A DNA stretch of 64,000 nt from Timema cristinae (GCA_039000515.1 JBCFYV010000012.1:83864193-83928192); one strand, 5' to 3'. Shown: positions 1-11,730, numbered from the stretch's first letter. Program-made: numbers and translations. The notes: generated from the letters alone by a model not told the origin.

Positions 1-50
1 CGATTCCAGAGGTCTCTGGTTTGATCCCCGGCACTTTCAGAGTTTTATGT
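1..50 (+). repeat. tRNA-like SINE fragment (B-box end)
   Basis: The stretch ggtttgatccccgg at about 18-31 resembles a pol III B box, as found in the heads of other SINEs in this window (compare 14,860). The left part is cut off by the window edge, so this is only a tentative fragment. Confidence 0.3.
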
Positions 51-1801
51 GAAGCAGTTGATCTGGACCGGAGTTATACTCGGCCTCGTTCAGACAAATG
101 AGGAGCTACCCGAACAAAAAAGTAGCGGCTACGGTATAGAAAAATGAAATTAATGGCTGAAGGATTCTTTGTGCTGACTACATTACACCCTCGATTTTCA
201 GGAGCTATTAGATGACGGCCACTCGGTATGGTTCGATTACGGACTGACGACATCAAGTTTTTTTTTATAAAGTGCTAGTTGTACAAAAACTTTTTTAAAT
301 TGATAGAAAAAGTCCGGTTCTTGAACAGGCACTTTTTAAATAAAAATAACAAAATTGTTAAAACTACACAATGCAATGGATAAATATTGAAAATTGTCGA
401 AACTAGCATGTGTAGAAAATTAAAATAATTATATAACGAAATAATATTTTCTCTAATTTGGCCAACAATATTTTCGCATAACAAATGTAAAAATATATAA
501 CTTTAACTCTCGATCGTTTCTCCCTCACATCAAGTGCTCTAAACACCGTTCGCACTTATCACAGCTCTTAGCCAAGTGCAAGTTTACACGTACTTTGAAT
601 GACCGACAATCATGAGAGATATCGCAGGACTATCAGTAATCATTAGCACTTGGCCGTTATTTAAAAACAGTGCAGCTCGTAAATGCTGACGTTGTTTAAA
701 ATTTAAGCTAACACTTAGGCGTTATTTGAGAACAGCGCAGCTTATATATACTAGCGTTGTTCAAGCACATACGCACCATAGCTAAACAACTACCACAGTA
801 ATATACTTTTTTTCTTTCAAATTGGATGAACAAAACTCAAACCACATTGTTTTAGAGAAAAAGTGTGCGGATAGTGTATTTGGGTAGGATTGTGTCTCGA
901 GTAGCTTTATTTATAATTTTAATATAAGTTAATTAGTCAGGCACTTTGATTAAATATTTATTTTTTGCATAAAGTTATAATTCTCTAACGGTAACTTTAT
1001 TTTTATCGATAATTTAATTTGTTCCTAAGGCAAGAATAAGATGGCCATGTGTTTATCATAGTATTCAGATCTGCACACTATAATTGTTGTCATATTATTT
1101 TCACTACAAGTTTTCATAATAAATTAAATATTAAAAAATACACATTAGTGTTTAAAATGTATAAACAATCAACCTGATTAAAAAAAGGTATTATTACGTT
1201 ACTCAACATCTGCAATTGATTTTCATCTCTTTGTAATTACCAGGCATAGCACTATCACACCTGTTTGAACCCGAAACGTCTTGGAATGCCATTCTGCGTC
1301 ATTGTCTTCTGAGAAGTTATGTGGGTCTAAGCTTGTTGAGCTGTAGTCACAGAAAAACTATTTCTTGATTAGTCACAACATTTCACAAGAATTTGGTTTG
1401 AACTTAATTCGAAAATATAGTCCCTAGAAATTGAGAGAGAGAAGGATGGTTGAGCGGAGGGAAGGTGAAATACCGCAACCAAGGAGTGGTCTCGGTGGCT
1501 TTTCTGATCCCTGCCTCAAGATTTCCCATAAGTGGATTCCTGCAACCAAAACTAGTTCAACTGACTCCCTCGAAAATATCATGGTTCGGTTCGAGACAGG
1601 TCGGTACATGCGAGGGGATTTCATCTTCCTAGGGTTTTTGCACTTGACACGCTTTTTCGTAACACTAACATAATAATTACAAACTGACTTATTTAGGACA
1701 GTAATATTCGGCAATAAAAGACCGTATCTCTGTAATTAGCAAGAAATTAAAATACAAATACAACACAACTTTAGACTCCCATGAATGACAAACAAAACTG
1801 A
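51..1801. other. Anonymous AT-rich intergenic sequence
   Basis: No coding exon, RNA gene or recognisable mobile element was found here. About 1,430-1,670 is less AT-rich and has short open frames on both strands, but none looks like a known protein or is bordered by convincing splice sites. Confidence 0.4.
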
Positions 1802-1931
1802 CAACCTAGGACAGTGATACTAAGCACAAAATTAGTAGTATGGTATAACCTAGGACAGTGATACTAAGCTCAAAATAGTATTATGGTATAACCTAGGACA
1901 GTGATACTAAGCACAAAATAGTACTATGGTA
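1802..1931. repeat. Tandem repeat, about 3 copies of 43-44 bp
   Basis: The motif cctaggacagtgatactaag recurs at about 1805, 1849 and 1892, each time followed by a cacaaaatagta-like segment. The array lies directly beside the MITE that begins at 1940. Confidence 0.8.
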
Positions 1932-1939
1932 TATACATT

Positions 1940-2167
1940 CAGTAGCCCCGTGGCTTCTTTGGTGCTGGCTGACAGCTGACATCTTATGGCTTTGAAAAGT
2001 TACTAGACCAAATTATGTATCCCTACGCCAAACCAAATGATCTGCAAAAACATGTGTTTAGCAGCTGTCACTTCTTACAGTCAAAATTTAGGTATATACC
2101 TAAATGTTGACTGTCAGAAGTCAGCTGTGAGCTGTCAGTCAGCAGCAAAGAAATCATGGGGCTACTG
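1940..2167 (+). mobile_element. CAGTAG-ended MITE, copy 1 (pogo/mariner-like ends)
   Basis: This is a 228-bp non-autonomous element. Its inverted termini run CAGTAGCCCC(G/A)TGGCTTCT inward on both sides, followed by more inverted GACAGCT sequence. A second copy in the opposite orientation lies at 60,166-60,400. CAGT ends flanked by TA are typical of the Tc1/mariner-pogo group; the right flank here is TA and the left has drifted to TT. About 100 internal bases (cctacgccaaaccaaatgat and neighbours) are shared with the longer repeats at 8.9 kb and 18.1 kb. No coding capacity. Confidence 0.8.
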
Positions 2168-3024
2168 TATATAATACAGCTTGAGGCTCCACCTGCGAGT
2201 GAACCAAGATCTCCTGGATCTCCAGATAGCCTCCCTGACAACTCGACCACTAAGTGAGCAACAAATAGCTGGGTCCCTTAAAACTTGGCCTCATCGTTCT
2301 CGTGTTCGAAACTAGGTTGGTCTAGCACAAAGTTTAGTAGACTTTGATAAGGGTAAGATTGGTTCCCCTCAAAGATGAGGATAAATGTTGTGATTTCCCA
2401 TCTCCTTACAGGCGAATTATATACAATTCCCTCTGAACAGTGTTTCAAGCCCCTGATGGAGCCAATATGGCTATAACAACATTCCCTGATAGGAATTGCT
2501 CGAACTGGAGAGAGATTACGTCACTTCTAGTCGAATACATTATATTATAGTTCAAGGCCGTAACATTGCAAAACGGGAGTTTGTGTCGGTTGGCGAACTA
2601 CCAACTCGCGAACATTCCTAGTAGATTGAAAAAAAAAACATTTAATGGAAGCTCATGAATTATATTGTTTCTTTACCTTTATTCACTAATTATATTGATA
2701 CATGTTTTATCTGCGTGGGCCTTTTTTTACTTTCCTAGTTTAGGAATATATTCGAATACCTCCCAGCACAAGGAAGACTAAAATAACCGACTCTAGTTCC
2801 TTCCTCTTGCAATGGAAGGTCCAACCAGAATGAAGCTCCTCTACCATCATTCTAGCAGCATTAGGACAAGTAGGCCTACCCTCCATGTACAGAAGACCCC
2901 CCACGAAGAGGACCTTGAAGGAATATTCCCACAATGCGCTTGAAGGTCACCGTCATTATAGTAACTTTACCACATATAGTTGTGGTCGACATTTCCCGAT
3001 GAGTTCCTGGTGCTGTGTAGAGAT
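2168..3024. other. Anonymous intergenic sequence
   Basis: No gene or clear repeat is recognised. A weak tRNA-like stretch (gtgttcgaaactagg, near 2302) could be a SINE remnant but has no convincing partner box. Confidence 0.35.
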
Positions 3025-3312
3025 CGTCAACTGTTGGTAGAGTGATCACCCCTACACGCCGTGCGAAGACAACAGCTGTTGGTACAGTAGTCAATACACG
3101 CCGTGTACAGACAACTGTTGGTACAGTAGTCAATACACGCCGTGTTCAGACAACTGTTGGTACAGTAGTCAATCCACGCCGTGCAAAGACAACTGTTGGT
3201 ACAGTAGTCAATACACGCCGTGCAAAGACAACTATTGGTACAGTAGTCAATACACGCCGTGTACAGACAACTGTTGGTACAGTACTCAATACACACCGTG
3301 TTTACACAGGAG
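3025..3312. repeat. 39-bp minisatellite, about 7 copies
   Basis: The unit contains acacgccgtg, acagacaactgttgg and tacagtagtcaa, and recurs with a 39-bp period from about 3056 to 3300. The first and last copies are diverged. Because 39 is a multiple of three, long open frames with a 13-residue repeat appear on both strands. These are by-products of the period, not evidence for a protein. Confidence 0.9.
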
Positions 3313-4535
3313 GGAACTGCATGGTTACTCTTGGGAAACAGCATTGCCACTATCTCGTTTTTGTGTGGTCAATCTCCCCAAATATAAGATAAGTTTCGCA
3401 ATGCCGGTTAGTCTAGGTTGCCAGTAGCTCCTTCTTACACCAGCACGCCACCTCCCGATATAACTGATAACTATGAGATTGGGGGAGAGAGCGAAGATAA
3501 AGTTTATCTCCATAAGACCTACAGTTACCTCGGCAATGACATTGGGTGTAGTCCATCAAGCGATAGTTGGTCCCCTCAACCACTCTACTGGTTACAGTAA
3601 CCAATACAATCTTGTTTGCTGCTTGTTGTGAAAGTCCCACATGATTGTATTGACGTTGAGATCTTTGCTGCCGGCCATTGTGACTCACTCGGACAACTTG
3701 GTTTCCTTGGAGCACAGTTCCTGCTCGTAAACAAGCCACTATGCATACACACGTCCATCCAGCGTCCTAAGCTATATTCTCTTCAGAGATGCCCCGATAA
3801 ATATTCAAACAACAATCTGTTCTCTACATTCTACACATCAACAAATTCTTTATCTGCAGCTCCTTGCTCGATTGACAACCTTACTACGACTCCGAGCTAG
3901 GGAGGTTGCGGCGTCGATTCGTCACCCAAGTAATATCTGCTTCTTAATTTACCTCACTACGTTTCAAAAGAGTACATATGGACAAAATTATACCTAGCAC
4001 AGAGTATATTTTTGGAAGTACTTCTAAAAATTTGAGGGATTAAAAACACGTTACCTCTTTGAACAAATAGCTTATCTCACCTTACGATATAAAAGGGAAA
4101 CTTAATATGGTATTATTTATTAGGCGTGTGAAACTCAATATCTAGATTTGAGCTATTTCACAATAAGTACATTCATTTGAGATTATGAAGAGAAAATAGC
4201 TATATAATAATTTTCTCCGTCAACTCGTGATCTCCCTCCTCCAGTCATAAGAGGACTAACGTCTCTTAGTATCTCAACCTACCCCCACATCGCTTAACAA
4301 GACAGATAGCCCCTCCCTAAAGCTGTCCTGCCACTACTGCTAACTGTATAATGGTGATATGGTAACGTGCGGAGCTTTGTTCTACCTGTTCGTCCGGTCT
4401 ACCCGTGTATCTCACACACCTGTGGTCGCCCTCACAGCACTCATCCGGTGTACCGACCTACGCAACTCTTAACCTACCCAGCTGGTTATGGATCAATGCT
4501 AAAGGCGTCACAAGAAATAATCGATACAAATGAAG
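3313..4535. other. Anonymous intergenic sequence
   Basis: Moderate GC at about 3,400-3,900 gives open frames of about 95-110 codons on both strands. I recognise no domain and no splice context, so no gene is called. Confidence 0.35.
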
Positions 4536-4995
4536 GGCGGGGATGGCTCAGTAGCAAGGAAGTACCTGGAGATGATAATTTGGCAAGAAAAGTTCCTGTA
4601 AATCGTTCAGTAGTGGGAGAGGCTGTAATAGATAGCTCAGTGAAAAAAGAGGAGATAGCTTAGTGGCAAGGGTGGGCCTGTAGATAGATGGCTCAGTGCC
4701 AAGGGAGGCTCTGGAGATGGTATAATGTCAAGGGAGGTCCTGTAGATAGCTCAGTGACAAGGGAGGTCCTGGAGGTGGTATAGTGATAAACGAAGTCCTG
4801 TAGATAGTTTAGTGTCAAGGAGGTCCTGTAGATAGCTTAGTGCAAGGGTGGGCCTGTAGATAGATGGCTCAGTGGCAAGGGAGGCTCTGGAGATGGCATA
4901 GTGTCAAGGGAGGTCCTGGAGATGTACAATGACAAAATAAGTCCTGTAGATGGCTCAGTTACAAGGGAGGTCTTGGATCTGTATCAGTGCACGGG
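4536..4995. repeat. Degenerate tandem array of roughly 27-bp half-units
   Basis: Variants of gatagctcagtgacaaggga followed by ggtcctgtaga or ggtcctggaga repeat more than ten times. Two alternating flavours (tagctcag and tggtatagtg) suggest a higher-order dimer unit. Confidence 0.8.
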
Positions 4996-5035
4996 AGTTC
5001 CTAAAGATCGTGCATGGTAGCTACAGGAAGAGAAA

Positions 5036-5110
5036 ACCTGGAAAAGTCAAGTTTTTTATACCAGGAAAAGGACGTAAGCGTCAGGTAATTAATAATTAAA
5101 AAGAAGAGAA
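5036..5110. repeat. AAACCTGGAAA/CAGG-type interspersed motif
   Basis: The run gaaaacctggaaaagtcaag, with further gaaaaccaggcaattt, resembles the segment at 34,206-34,330. It looks like the remnant of a dispersed repeat family with an internal short periodicity. Confidence 0.45.
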
Positions 5111-5546
5111 AACCAGGCAATTTAAATACTCGATTGAAAACGTAAATTATTAATTTTTCACCTAAACATTCAAACAAAATGGAGAGCTTTTTTTCACCAA
5201 ATGCACTGACTGGATATGGGTTTCTACCATTAAATGGTTATAGTAAAAGGTTTTGTGATTTATAGGCTACTTTTATACAACCCCAAACAATACCTAAAAA
5301 CATGTATCACTGGAAAATAGATTTAAAAAACGTTGATGTTTCGTAGCTGCTCTTTCTTTTTTTATTTAAATATGCAATTAATGTAATAAATATAAAAATT
5401 GTCATTCACTGAGAAAAATTAGAAAATGAATAAATAAGATAAAATCGAAAAAAAAAATCTACAAAAGTTCTGAAAAGTCATTGAGTGTTATATGAGTGTT
5501 ATAGCCACTCTGAATTGTTTGCAAGTTCGCACCTAGTTATTAACAT

Positions 5547-5571
5547 TATTATTATTATTATTATTATTATA

Positions 5572-5633
<62 letters not shown>

Positions 5634-5635
5634 TT
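5547..5635. repeat. (ATT)n microsatellite
   Basis: A nearly pure ATT run with one interruption (attatattg). It abuts the 3' tail of the minus-strand SINE at 5,634-5,876, as expected if the array grew from the SINE tail. Confidence 0.95.
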
Positions 5636-5876
5636 AGCACCACGTCTTACTACTCGTTCGAATTATACGCTTTAAGAACTAATTACGCTAATGGACAAGG
5701 AATTGGGAAGGTTGAATGATAGGAAGTGAATCCGCATTTGCGTGGAGGGAGAGTGGAAAACAGTTTAGGAAACGCCACCCCCGTTCACCCGACCTAGCTT
5801 CAAACCTTGATCTCCCCGACCTTGGAAGTCGAGCTCAACACGACTAGCGCGTTAGCTAACTACGCCACCGAGGCTG
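5634..5876 (-). mobile_element. tRNA-derived SINE, family 2 (reverse)
   Basis: Read on the minus strand, the head has an A-box-like tggcgtagttagctaacgcg and a B-box-like aggtttgaagc. The shared core with cgcaaatgcgg follows, then the tail with attagcgtaatt, ataattcgaacg and gtaagacgtggtgc. It ends in the ATT microsatellite. Confidence 0.75.
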
Positions 5877-6947
5877 GTAGTCCAGTCTTGTGAGCCTGGC
5901 ACTTTAGACTGCATGACCATATGTACGGGTATCCAACCTCCTAAGCACAGGGCTATCTTATGATACATCTTAACCTTGTACAGCAACATTTCCCTCTACA
6001 ACGGGTTATATCATTGTGAACACATTAATTAACAAATTTGTTATCTTACACCTTTCCCCGGGGGTTGAATTCCCCAAATACATATGGTCGAAACTTTCAA
6101 CCGTCAAGACGGAGTAAGCTGAGACAGCTAATGTGTTTGATCCCCAAACAGAACAAGCCAAAATAAACTTTGTATTGTAAACATAGTTGGACTGGTCGAA
6201 GTTGAAGTCGGGTAGCTCACAAGCCTAAAACATGTATTGATATCTTATCTCATGGTTCGTGTTCCCCCTCCTCATCCCTCCCCGGCGAGTTAAGGACGCA
6301 TGCAAATGTCGGAGTACTGCTACCTCTATCTTAGGGACATTATCAATACACTGCTGCCTTACTATCAACACATTAGTATAAAAGAACATTTATAGCAGCA
6401 CTTTTACCTGCTTCAATAAGAATTCCCCCTCACCGGTCTTAAGTGGAGAAACTGGGACGAGTCTATATTATACAGATATTTTGGTCGAAATTACATTTCG
6501 AAACGGTGTGATTGAAAGCCTACCAATGGCCTTGTGAGCTATGGTTGTTATAATTACAGTTTCAAAAATAAAAATAGGCCTAAAAGAGTTCACCGAATAA
6601 CATTTCACAATAGAAAGGCAACGTTTTATTTACGCCACAAAATAAAATCAGACTTGTTTTGAATCGATCCCCAAGGACGTGAGGTTGGTTGTTTAGGGTT
6701 GAATGATTTCTAGGGCTAAGTTAATGTGTAACTCCATTTTTCAAAAGCGCGTGTTAAGAAAGTTTAAATTAAATACGCACAAATGCATTTTAAATAATTA
6801 TTGATCTACCTCAGGGAACCTGAAATTGTTATGCTAGTGATTGTTTCGAGTCGGTAACGAAGCTTCAGTTCCTCCTGACATTGCTAGAAACATTGCTTAG
6901 ACCCCACTTGACAGTCCTGGATCAATCACAATCATTCCTACCCTCTT
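5877..6947. other. Anonymous intergenic sequence
   Basis: AT-rich sequence with no recognised gene, RNA or repeat partner in this window. Confidence 0.35.
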
Positions 6948-7195
6948 TGGTGGCAGCGAGCTCTAACGCACAACTCTTACAGTTGACTAGACTGCCGATG
7001 ACGGGGAGATAGAGATTCGAATCTTGGTCGGGTGTACTGAGAGTTTCCCCCCAAAATGTGTTCCCACCCTCCCTCCACGCAAATGTGGGTACACTTCCTA
7101 TAAATATAACTCCTTAATTCCTATAACCATTGGTGTAATTAGTACATAAGCGTCTAACCCGAACGGTTAGTAAGACACGGTACTGAAATAAATAC
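6948..7195 (+). mobile_element. tRNA-derived SINE, family 2
   Basis: The A-box-like ggtggcagcgagctctaacg and B-box-like agattcgaatc are followed by the core with ccacgcaaatgtgggtac. The tail has ggtgtaattagtacataagc and aacggttagtaagac. It matches the copy at 7,667-7,925. Confidence 0.8.
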
Positions 7196-7666
7196 CTCCT
7201 GATATTACCTGCGATGCTAGTCACGTTCAATAACTAAAGATCACGTCCATAAGAACCTACCAAGTGGACCTTTGGCCATATTTACTGAGCAGGGTTCAGT
7301 TTACGTGTCTGCGACTGTGCGTGGTTTCCCAGTGTGTCCTCCAGGAGCGTGGGACGATTCAGGTCAAGAGATCAGACGTCCTTGACTCAATTCTTAGATC
7401 AGATGATAGAAGCAGTGTGCGTACCACTTGAAATAGTGTTTTAACCTTTTAAAACCTGCAGGAGGAAATTATTGTTGAACACAGAGAGAGAAAAAAACCG
7501 CACTTCTAACAACATAATTAGCTCTAGGGCAAGCTATCCTATTAAACGACTAAAATGTTATCTCATAAATATTCAGTAAATTTTGTTATAATTCCTTATG
7601 TCAATCATGTTTTAAAAAAAAACTTTCAATAAGTATCGTTACAAATGCTCAAGTAAATCTTGTTGA

Positions 7667-7925
7667 AGCCCGCTTCAATAGCCGCGTGATCTAACACGCT
7701 ACTCTCGCAGTAGATTAGACTGCCGATGACGGGGAGATCAAGGTTCGAATCTCGATCAGGTGTACTGAGTTTTTTAAAATGGGTTTCCATTCTCCCTCCA
7801 CGCAAATGTGAATACACTTCCTTTAAGTTTAACTTTCCTAATACCTAAAAAACATTAGCGTAATTAGTATACAAGCGTATAACCCGAGGTGGTAAAAAGG
7901 ACGTGATACTAAAAAAACAAACAAA
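7667..7925 (+). mobile_element. tRNA-derived SINE, family 2
   Basis: The B box is ggttcgaatc, with gactgccgatgacggggaga upstream shared exactly with the 6.95-kb copy. The core cacgcaaatgtgaatacact and the tail with attagcgtaattagt are clear. It interrupts a degenerate ttcaataaatattgttac-like repeat region that resumes at 8.4 kb. Confidence 0.8.
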
Positions 7926-8399
7926 TCCTGATATAAATCCTTCATGGGAGCCCGCAAGATTTTTCTCCGGTGGGGTTAGGGGGTTACAGAACATTTCCCA
8001 ATATGCAAAATTTATTAAATTGAAGCCTCAATGATTCTTTTTATGGCAATGCTTGGCTCCTGAAATAAGAAATAACATAAGAAAAAAAATCAAATTTATC
8101 CGAACTAGTTACAGCTTTTTCGAGATTAGGCCTTAATTAAATCAAATTTAACGTGTTTGATTATATTCTATATGATTAGCTTTTACAGTATTTCAGTTTG
8201 AGGGAGCGGGTGACAAATAATTAATAATTAGTTACATTCTACATATAATTCTCAGTTTGTAGGCTAGGGACACTGAGCGCTAGTTCTGAACACTGTTGGA
8301 CGGAGTTAAGCCACCTTTATGTCTTATTACACTACTTCTAATATCTATACAATCTCAGGGTAGTCAATTGTTCCCCTATCCTCCCCTGCAGGTGCCATT

Positions 8400-8625
8400 T
8401 AAGCCGTTAAATAAATATTCTTACATATTCTTCAGTAAAATTTGTCCCAAACACTTCAATACATCCTGTTACAAATCCTTGCTAAAATTAACTTCAATAA
8501 ACCTTGTTAGTTGCTACACATCTTCAATAAATATTGTTACAAATATGTTAGTTATAAATAATAAATCGTGGGAAATGGGTTTTAATAAATCTTTTTATAA
8601 CTCCTTAAGAAAATATTTTAATTTT
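8400..8625. repeat. Degenerate short repeat (ttcaataaa...ttgttacaaat)
   Basis: Variants of cttcaataaatattgttaca occur at least five times at 22-30 bp spacing here, and also at about 7,560-7,670. The open frame of 123 codons at 8,296-8,667 is built on this repeat and is not credible as a gene. Confidence 0.55.
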
Positions 8626-8819
8626 AAACCACCAAATAAGTTTCCTCTTACTGTGCATTCACAGTAGGTCACATTTTGTCAGATTTGTTTGTAAATATAA
8701 ATTTGCTGTAATGTGACGATGGTAACATAATGAAATAAAATTCAAAAATGTCTACAAACCTGCTGCTTAACACATTGTTCGGGACTAAAACCACTGGTTT
8801 GAATACCCCTTTGGGGTAG

Positions 8820-9867
8820 ACACGGGAGTGTATTTGCTTTTCAAGCAATACCCTGATTTCCTTACGAATAGCCTAATAGCCTGATTTGAAAGCTAAGTAA
8901 AGCTACTATTTATATTTTCATGTATCCATACGCCAAACCAAATGATATACACGCCCATATATTGAGTAGCCCTCATTTGGCAGTCAAAACTTTCATAACT
9001 TATTTTTAAAATTATTTTATACATAATATTTACCATACAAATGCGTTTTTAAAATTATTTATTTTTAGCATTTAAAATAACTATTTGAATGTATCTTTTT
9101 TTTTGTAGTGGAATATGTAGTTCACTTAAAAATAATTTACATACGAGAAATTATAAAAGGCTGCTTTCTTTTCATAACTAAATAAGGCGCACCAAACGAG
9201 ATGAGAGCATTTGATGTCCATACCATACAACCCGTATTCGTGCGCTTGTGGTTACAAAATACTTTTTTTAAACCAATATTTTGTATGACCTTTTCTCTAA
9301 GTTTTATATATAAATATATATATATATATATATAAAATATATATATATATATTATATATATATATATATATATTTATATATAAAACTTAGAGAAAAGGTC
9401 ATACAAAATATTGGTTTAAAAAAAGTATTTTGTAACCACAAGCGCACGAATACGGGTTGTATGGTATGGACATCAAATGCTCTCATCTCGTTTGGTGCGC
9501 CTTATTTAGTTATGAAAAGAAAGCAGCCTTTTATAATTTCTCGTATGTAAATTATTTTTAAGTGAACTACATATTCCACTACAAAAAAAAAGATACATTC
9601 AAATAGTTATTTTAAAAGCTAAAAATAAATAATTTTAAAAACGCATTTGTATGGTAAATATTATGTATAAAATAATTTTAAAAATAAGTTATGAAAGTTT
9701 TGACTGCCAAATGAGGGCTACTCAATATATGGGCGTGTATATCATTTGGTTTGGCGTATGGATACATGAAAATATAAATAGTAGCTTTACTTAGCTTTCA
9801 AATCAGGCTATTAGGCTATTCGTAAGGAAATCAGGGTATTGCTTGAAAAGCAAATACACTCCCGTGT
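8820..9867. repeat. Near-perfect 1,048-bp palindrome with AT-rich centre
   Basis: The left arm (8,820-about 9,315) and the right arm (about 9,372-9,867) are reverse complements along roughly 490 bp. I saw very few mismatches (for example gcattt against gctttt near 9,077/9,617). The centre is alternating TA. The left arm is homologous to a much more diverged repeat at about 17,960-18,460, and that homology resumes after the palindrome at about 10,380. The right arm is therefore an inverted duplicate of the left arm. It could be a recent inverted duplication, a foldback element or an assembly/amplification artefact. Confidence 0.95.
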
Positions 9868-9892
9868 ATATATATATATATATATATATATA

Positions 9893-10338
9893 CACTAGCT
9901 TTTACCCGTCACGGCTTCGCCCGCAATAATTGATAAAATCTTTTAATTTTTAACTAAACTGTTTTGGTCATAAATCAAATTTTATTTTAATAAGATAAAT
10001 AAATAAGTTAAATAAAAAAATAAAAAATAAATTCGAACGACATAGCTAAAATCACATCATTTATTATTTATTAGTATGAAACTACGACACACTAATTACT
10101 ATTTACTTTAATTACAAAATATCAAATCACAAATTCTTAAATAACATCGTTTCAATCACATTATAATCATATATTTATTATTATTTAAAATCAAAGGTTG
10201 GGAATAGTCCTATATGTTATTCCAGGACACACTCTATCATCGTACAAAGTTTCATTTGAATCCGTTCAGCAGTTTTGGCGTGATTGAGCAACAAACATCC
10301 AAACACACAAACTTTCGCATTTATAATATTAGTAAGAT
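9893..10338 (+). mobile_element. RTE-like non-LTR retroelement 3' region
   Basis: It begins ctagcttttacccg followed by cggcttcgcccgc. It ends with tttcatttgaatccgttcag, aacaaacatccaaac and actttcgcatttataatatt. From memory, these are the hallmarks of dispersed RTE-type retroelement/SINE 3' segments in insects. It is flanked on both sides by (TA)n, as if inserted within a TA run. No coding sequence is retained. Confidence 0.6.
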
Positions 10339-10348
10339 AGATATATAT

Positions 10349-10379
<31 letters not shown>

Positions 10380-11070
10380 AACTGTATGTTATAGTTTATT
10401 AAGACCAATTATAAAAATATATAAGTGTGATTATAATAATGTTTAATTTATTCTTTCATGCACTTTAATATCTAGTGTTGCCACAGCAGCGAAACTTACT
10501 TACCCTACGGCATTAGGAACTAGAAAGTTAATTGCCGCACTTACAAACATGCACCACCTATCCCTATCTTTAGCTAATTCTATCCAGTCCCCTTCATTAC
10601 ACCCTATCTCTTTCAGGTCCATTCTCATGGTATCTTCCCATCTGCGTTTATGTCTTCCCGATGGTCTCTTTCCATTGGGTTTACTAGTCAAATACCCTGA
10701 ACACGGTTCTAGACTCTTTCATTCACGCTGGATCTCCTGCCCACCGTAATCTGCGAAATTTGATTTTATTAGAAAATTCTTGTGATGAACTCATCACTCA
10801 TTGTGTAACCTCCTCCACTCAATAAAAGCCAAAAGCATAATTGTTTTATTAATATTCTTTGTTCCTTCAATCTGTCACTAAAAAGCCATATATATCAATT
10901 CTTTAGAAAGTGTTATTAGAAGCTTTTGATAACTCTTTTGACCATATGCTTTAAGAGGAGGCAAATAAAAATTACTTATAAAAAGGCTGACATTAGAAAC
11001 TTCCAACAATTTTTTTGCATTTAAAATATTTTTTAAATGCTCCAAAAGACTATTCACAAGGAAGTTTCAG
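10380..11070 (+). repeat. Right part of long repeat A, interrupted by a LINE fragment
   Basis: About 10,380-10,478 (with tttcatgcacttta) and about 10,795-11,070 (with attagaagcttttgataa, atgctccaaaagactattc) align in order with about 18,470-18,820. The intervening 10,480-10,790 is a later insertion with a reverse-transcriptase fragment. Together with 8,820-9,315 this makes a second, disrupted copy of repeat A. Confidence 0.7.
10495..10785 (-). pseudogene. LINE ORF2 C-terminal fragment
   Basis: The minus-strand frame from 10,691 down to 10,500 encodes the pattern GKRPSGRHKRRWEDTMRMDL, then a DW.ELA.DRDRW segment. That pattern is a familiar C-terminal signature of insect non-LTR retrotransposon reverse-transcriptase polyproteins. 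Only about 60 codons remain before the frame ends, so it is a 5'-truncated, inactive fragment. It interrupts repeat A. The clade cannot be fixed from this tail. Confidence 0.75.
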
Positions 11071-11489
11071 TTTAGAATGGTACCACTGTCACGGGACGTG
11101 TTCTGGAGGCCCCACATACCAACACCAAAATGTTGAACCAAAAGGTTCGTGTCTTGATGACTTCAACAGACCGGTGACAGAAACTACTACGGACAGCAGT
11201 AGACATCGGTTCCTTTAGAGATTTTTGTGATCACTAATTAATTTATTTGGGTGGATCTGATAACATATTAATTAAATATTTGAATTTATTATCAGATATT
11301 ATTCAAAAACCATTTTTCAGCTTTTTAAACAAACCACTATTCTAAAGTAATTGGTCTTTATTGTCGGAGTATAGGGCCAAACTAATTTCAATTCTTGCAC
11401 CACGCATTAACAATTATGTTTATTTGTTGTAATCAACGTGCACTTTCTAAACACAGTCTTAAGTCAGCACATTACTTGGGAAAACTAGC
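11071..11489. other. Anonymous sequence
   Basis: No feature is recognised between repeat A and the foldback element. Confidence 0.35.
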
Positions 11490-11730
11490 TTAAGGTGGAG
11501 ATGCAGATATCGCAAGAAAAGATCAGTGTTTTTGCATTTTTCGTATCAAAACTTTTTTGGTCAAACTAAATCATTTAATATTGCTTACATACAAACCTAG
11601 ATTTAATTTTAGTCACATGGTAATATCAACAATTGTTGAATATAATATATCATGAGCATAGAGACATTATCTAAAAAACTTTTTAAATTAAGAGCAAAGT
11701 TTTCGTGAGATTCCAGGACGCCCTTGACAG
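11490..11730. mobile_element. TTAA foldback MITE, left half only
   Basis: It begins TTAAGGTGGAGATGC and continues with tatcaacaattgttgaat, aactttttaaatta and attccaggacgccc, like the left halves of the copies at 19,994, 23,932 and 38,477. The complementary right half is missing, and unrelated sequence follows after about 11,730. Confidence 0.75.

Noticed and set aside
3027..3392. Cys-rich or Thr/Val-rich repeat proteins on either strand
   Set aside because: The frames are explained by a 39-bp tandem repeat and are equally open on both strands.
8296..8667. 123-codon plus-strand open frame
   Set aside because: It is made largely of a degenerate ttcaataaa-type repeat and has no domain or gene context.
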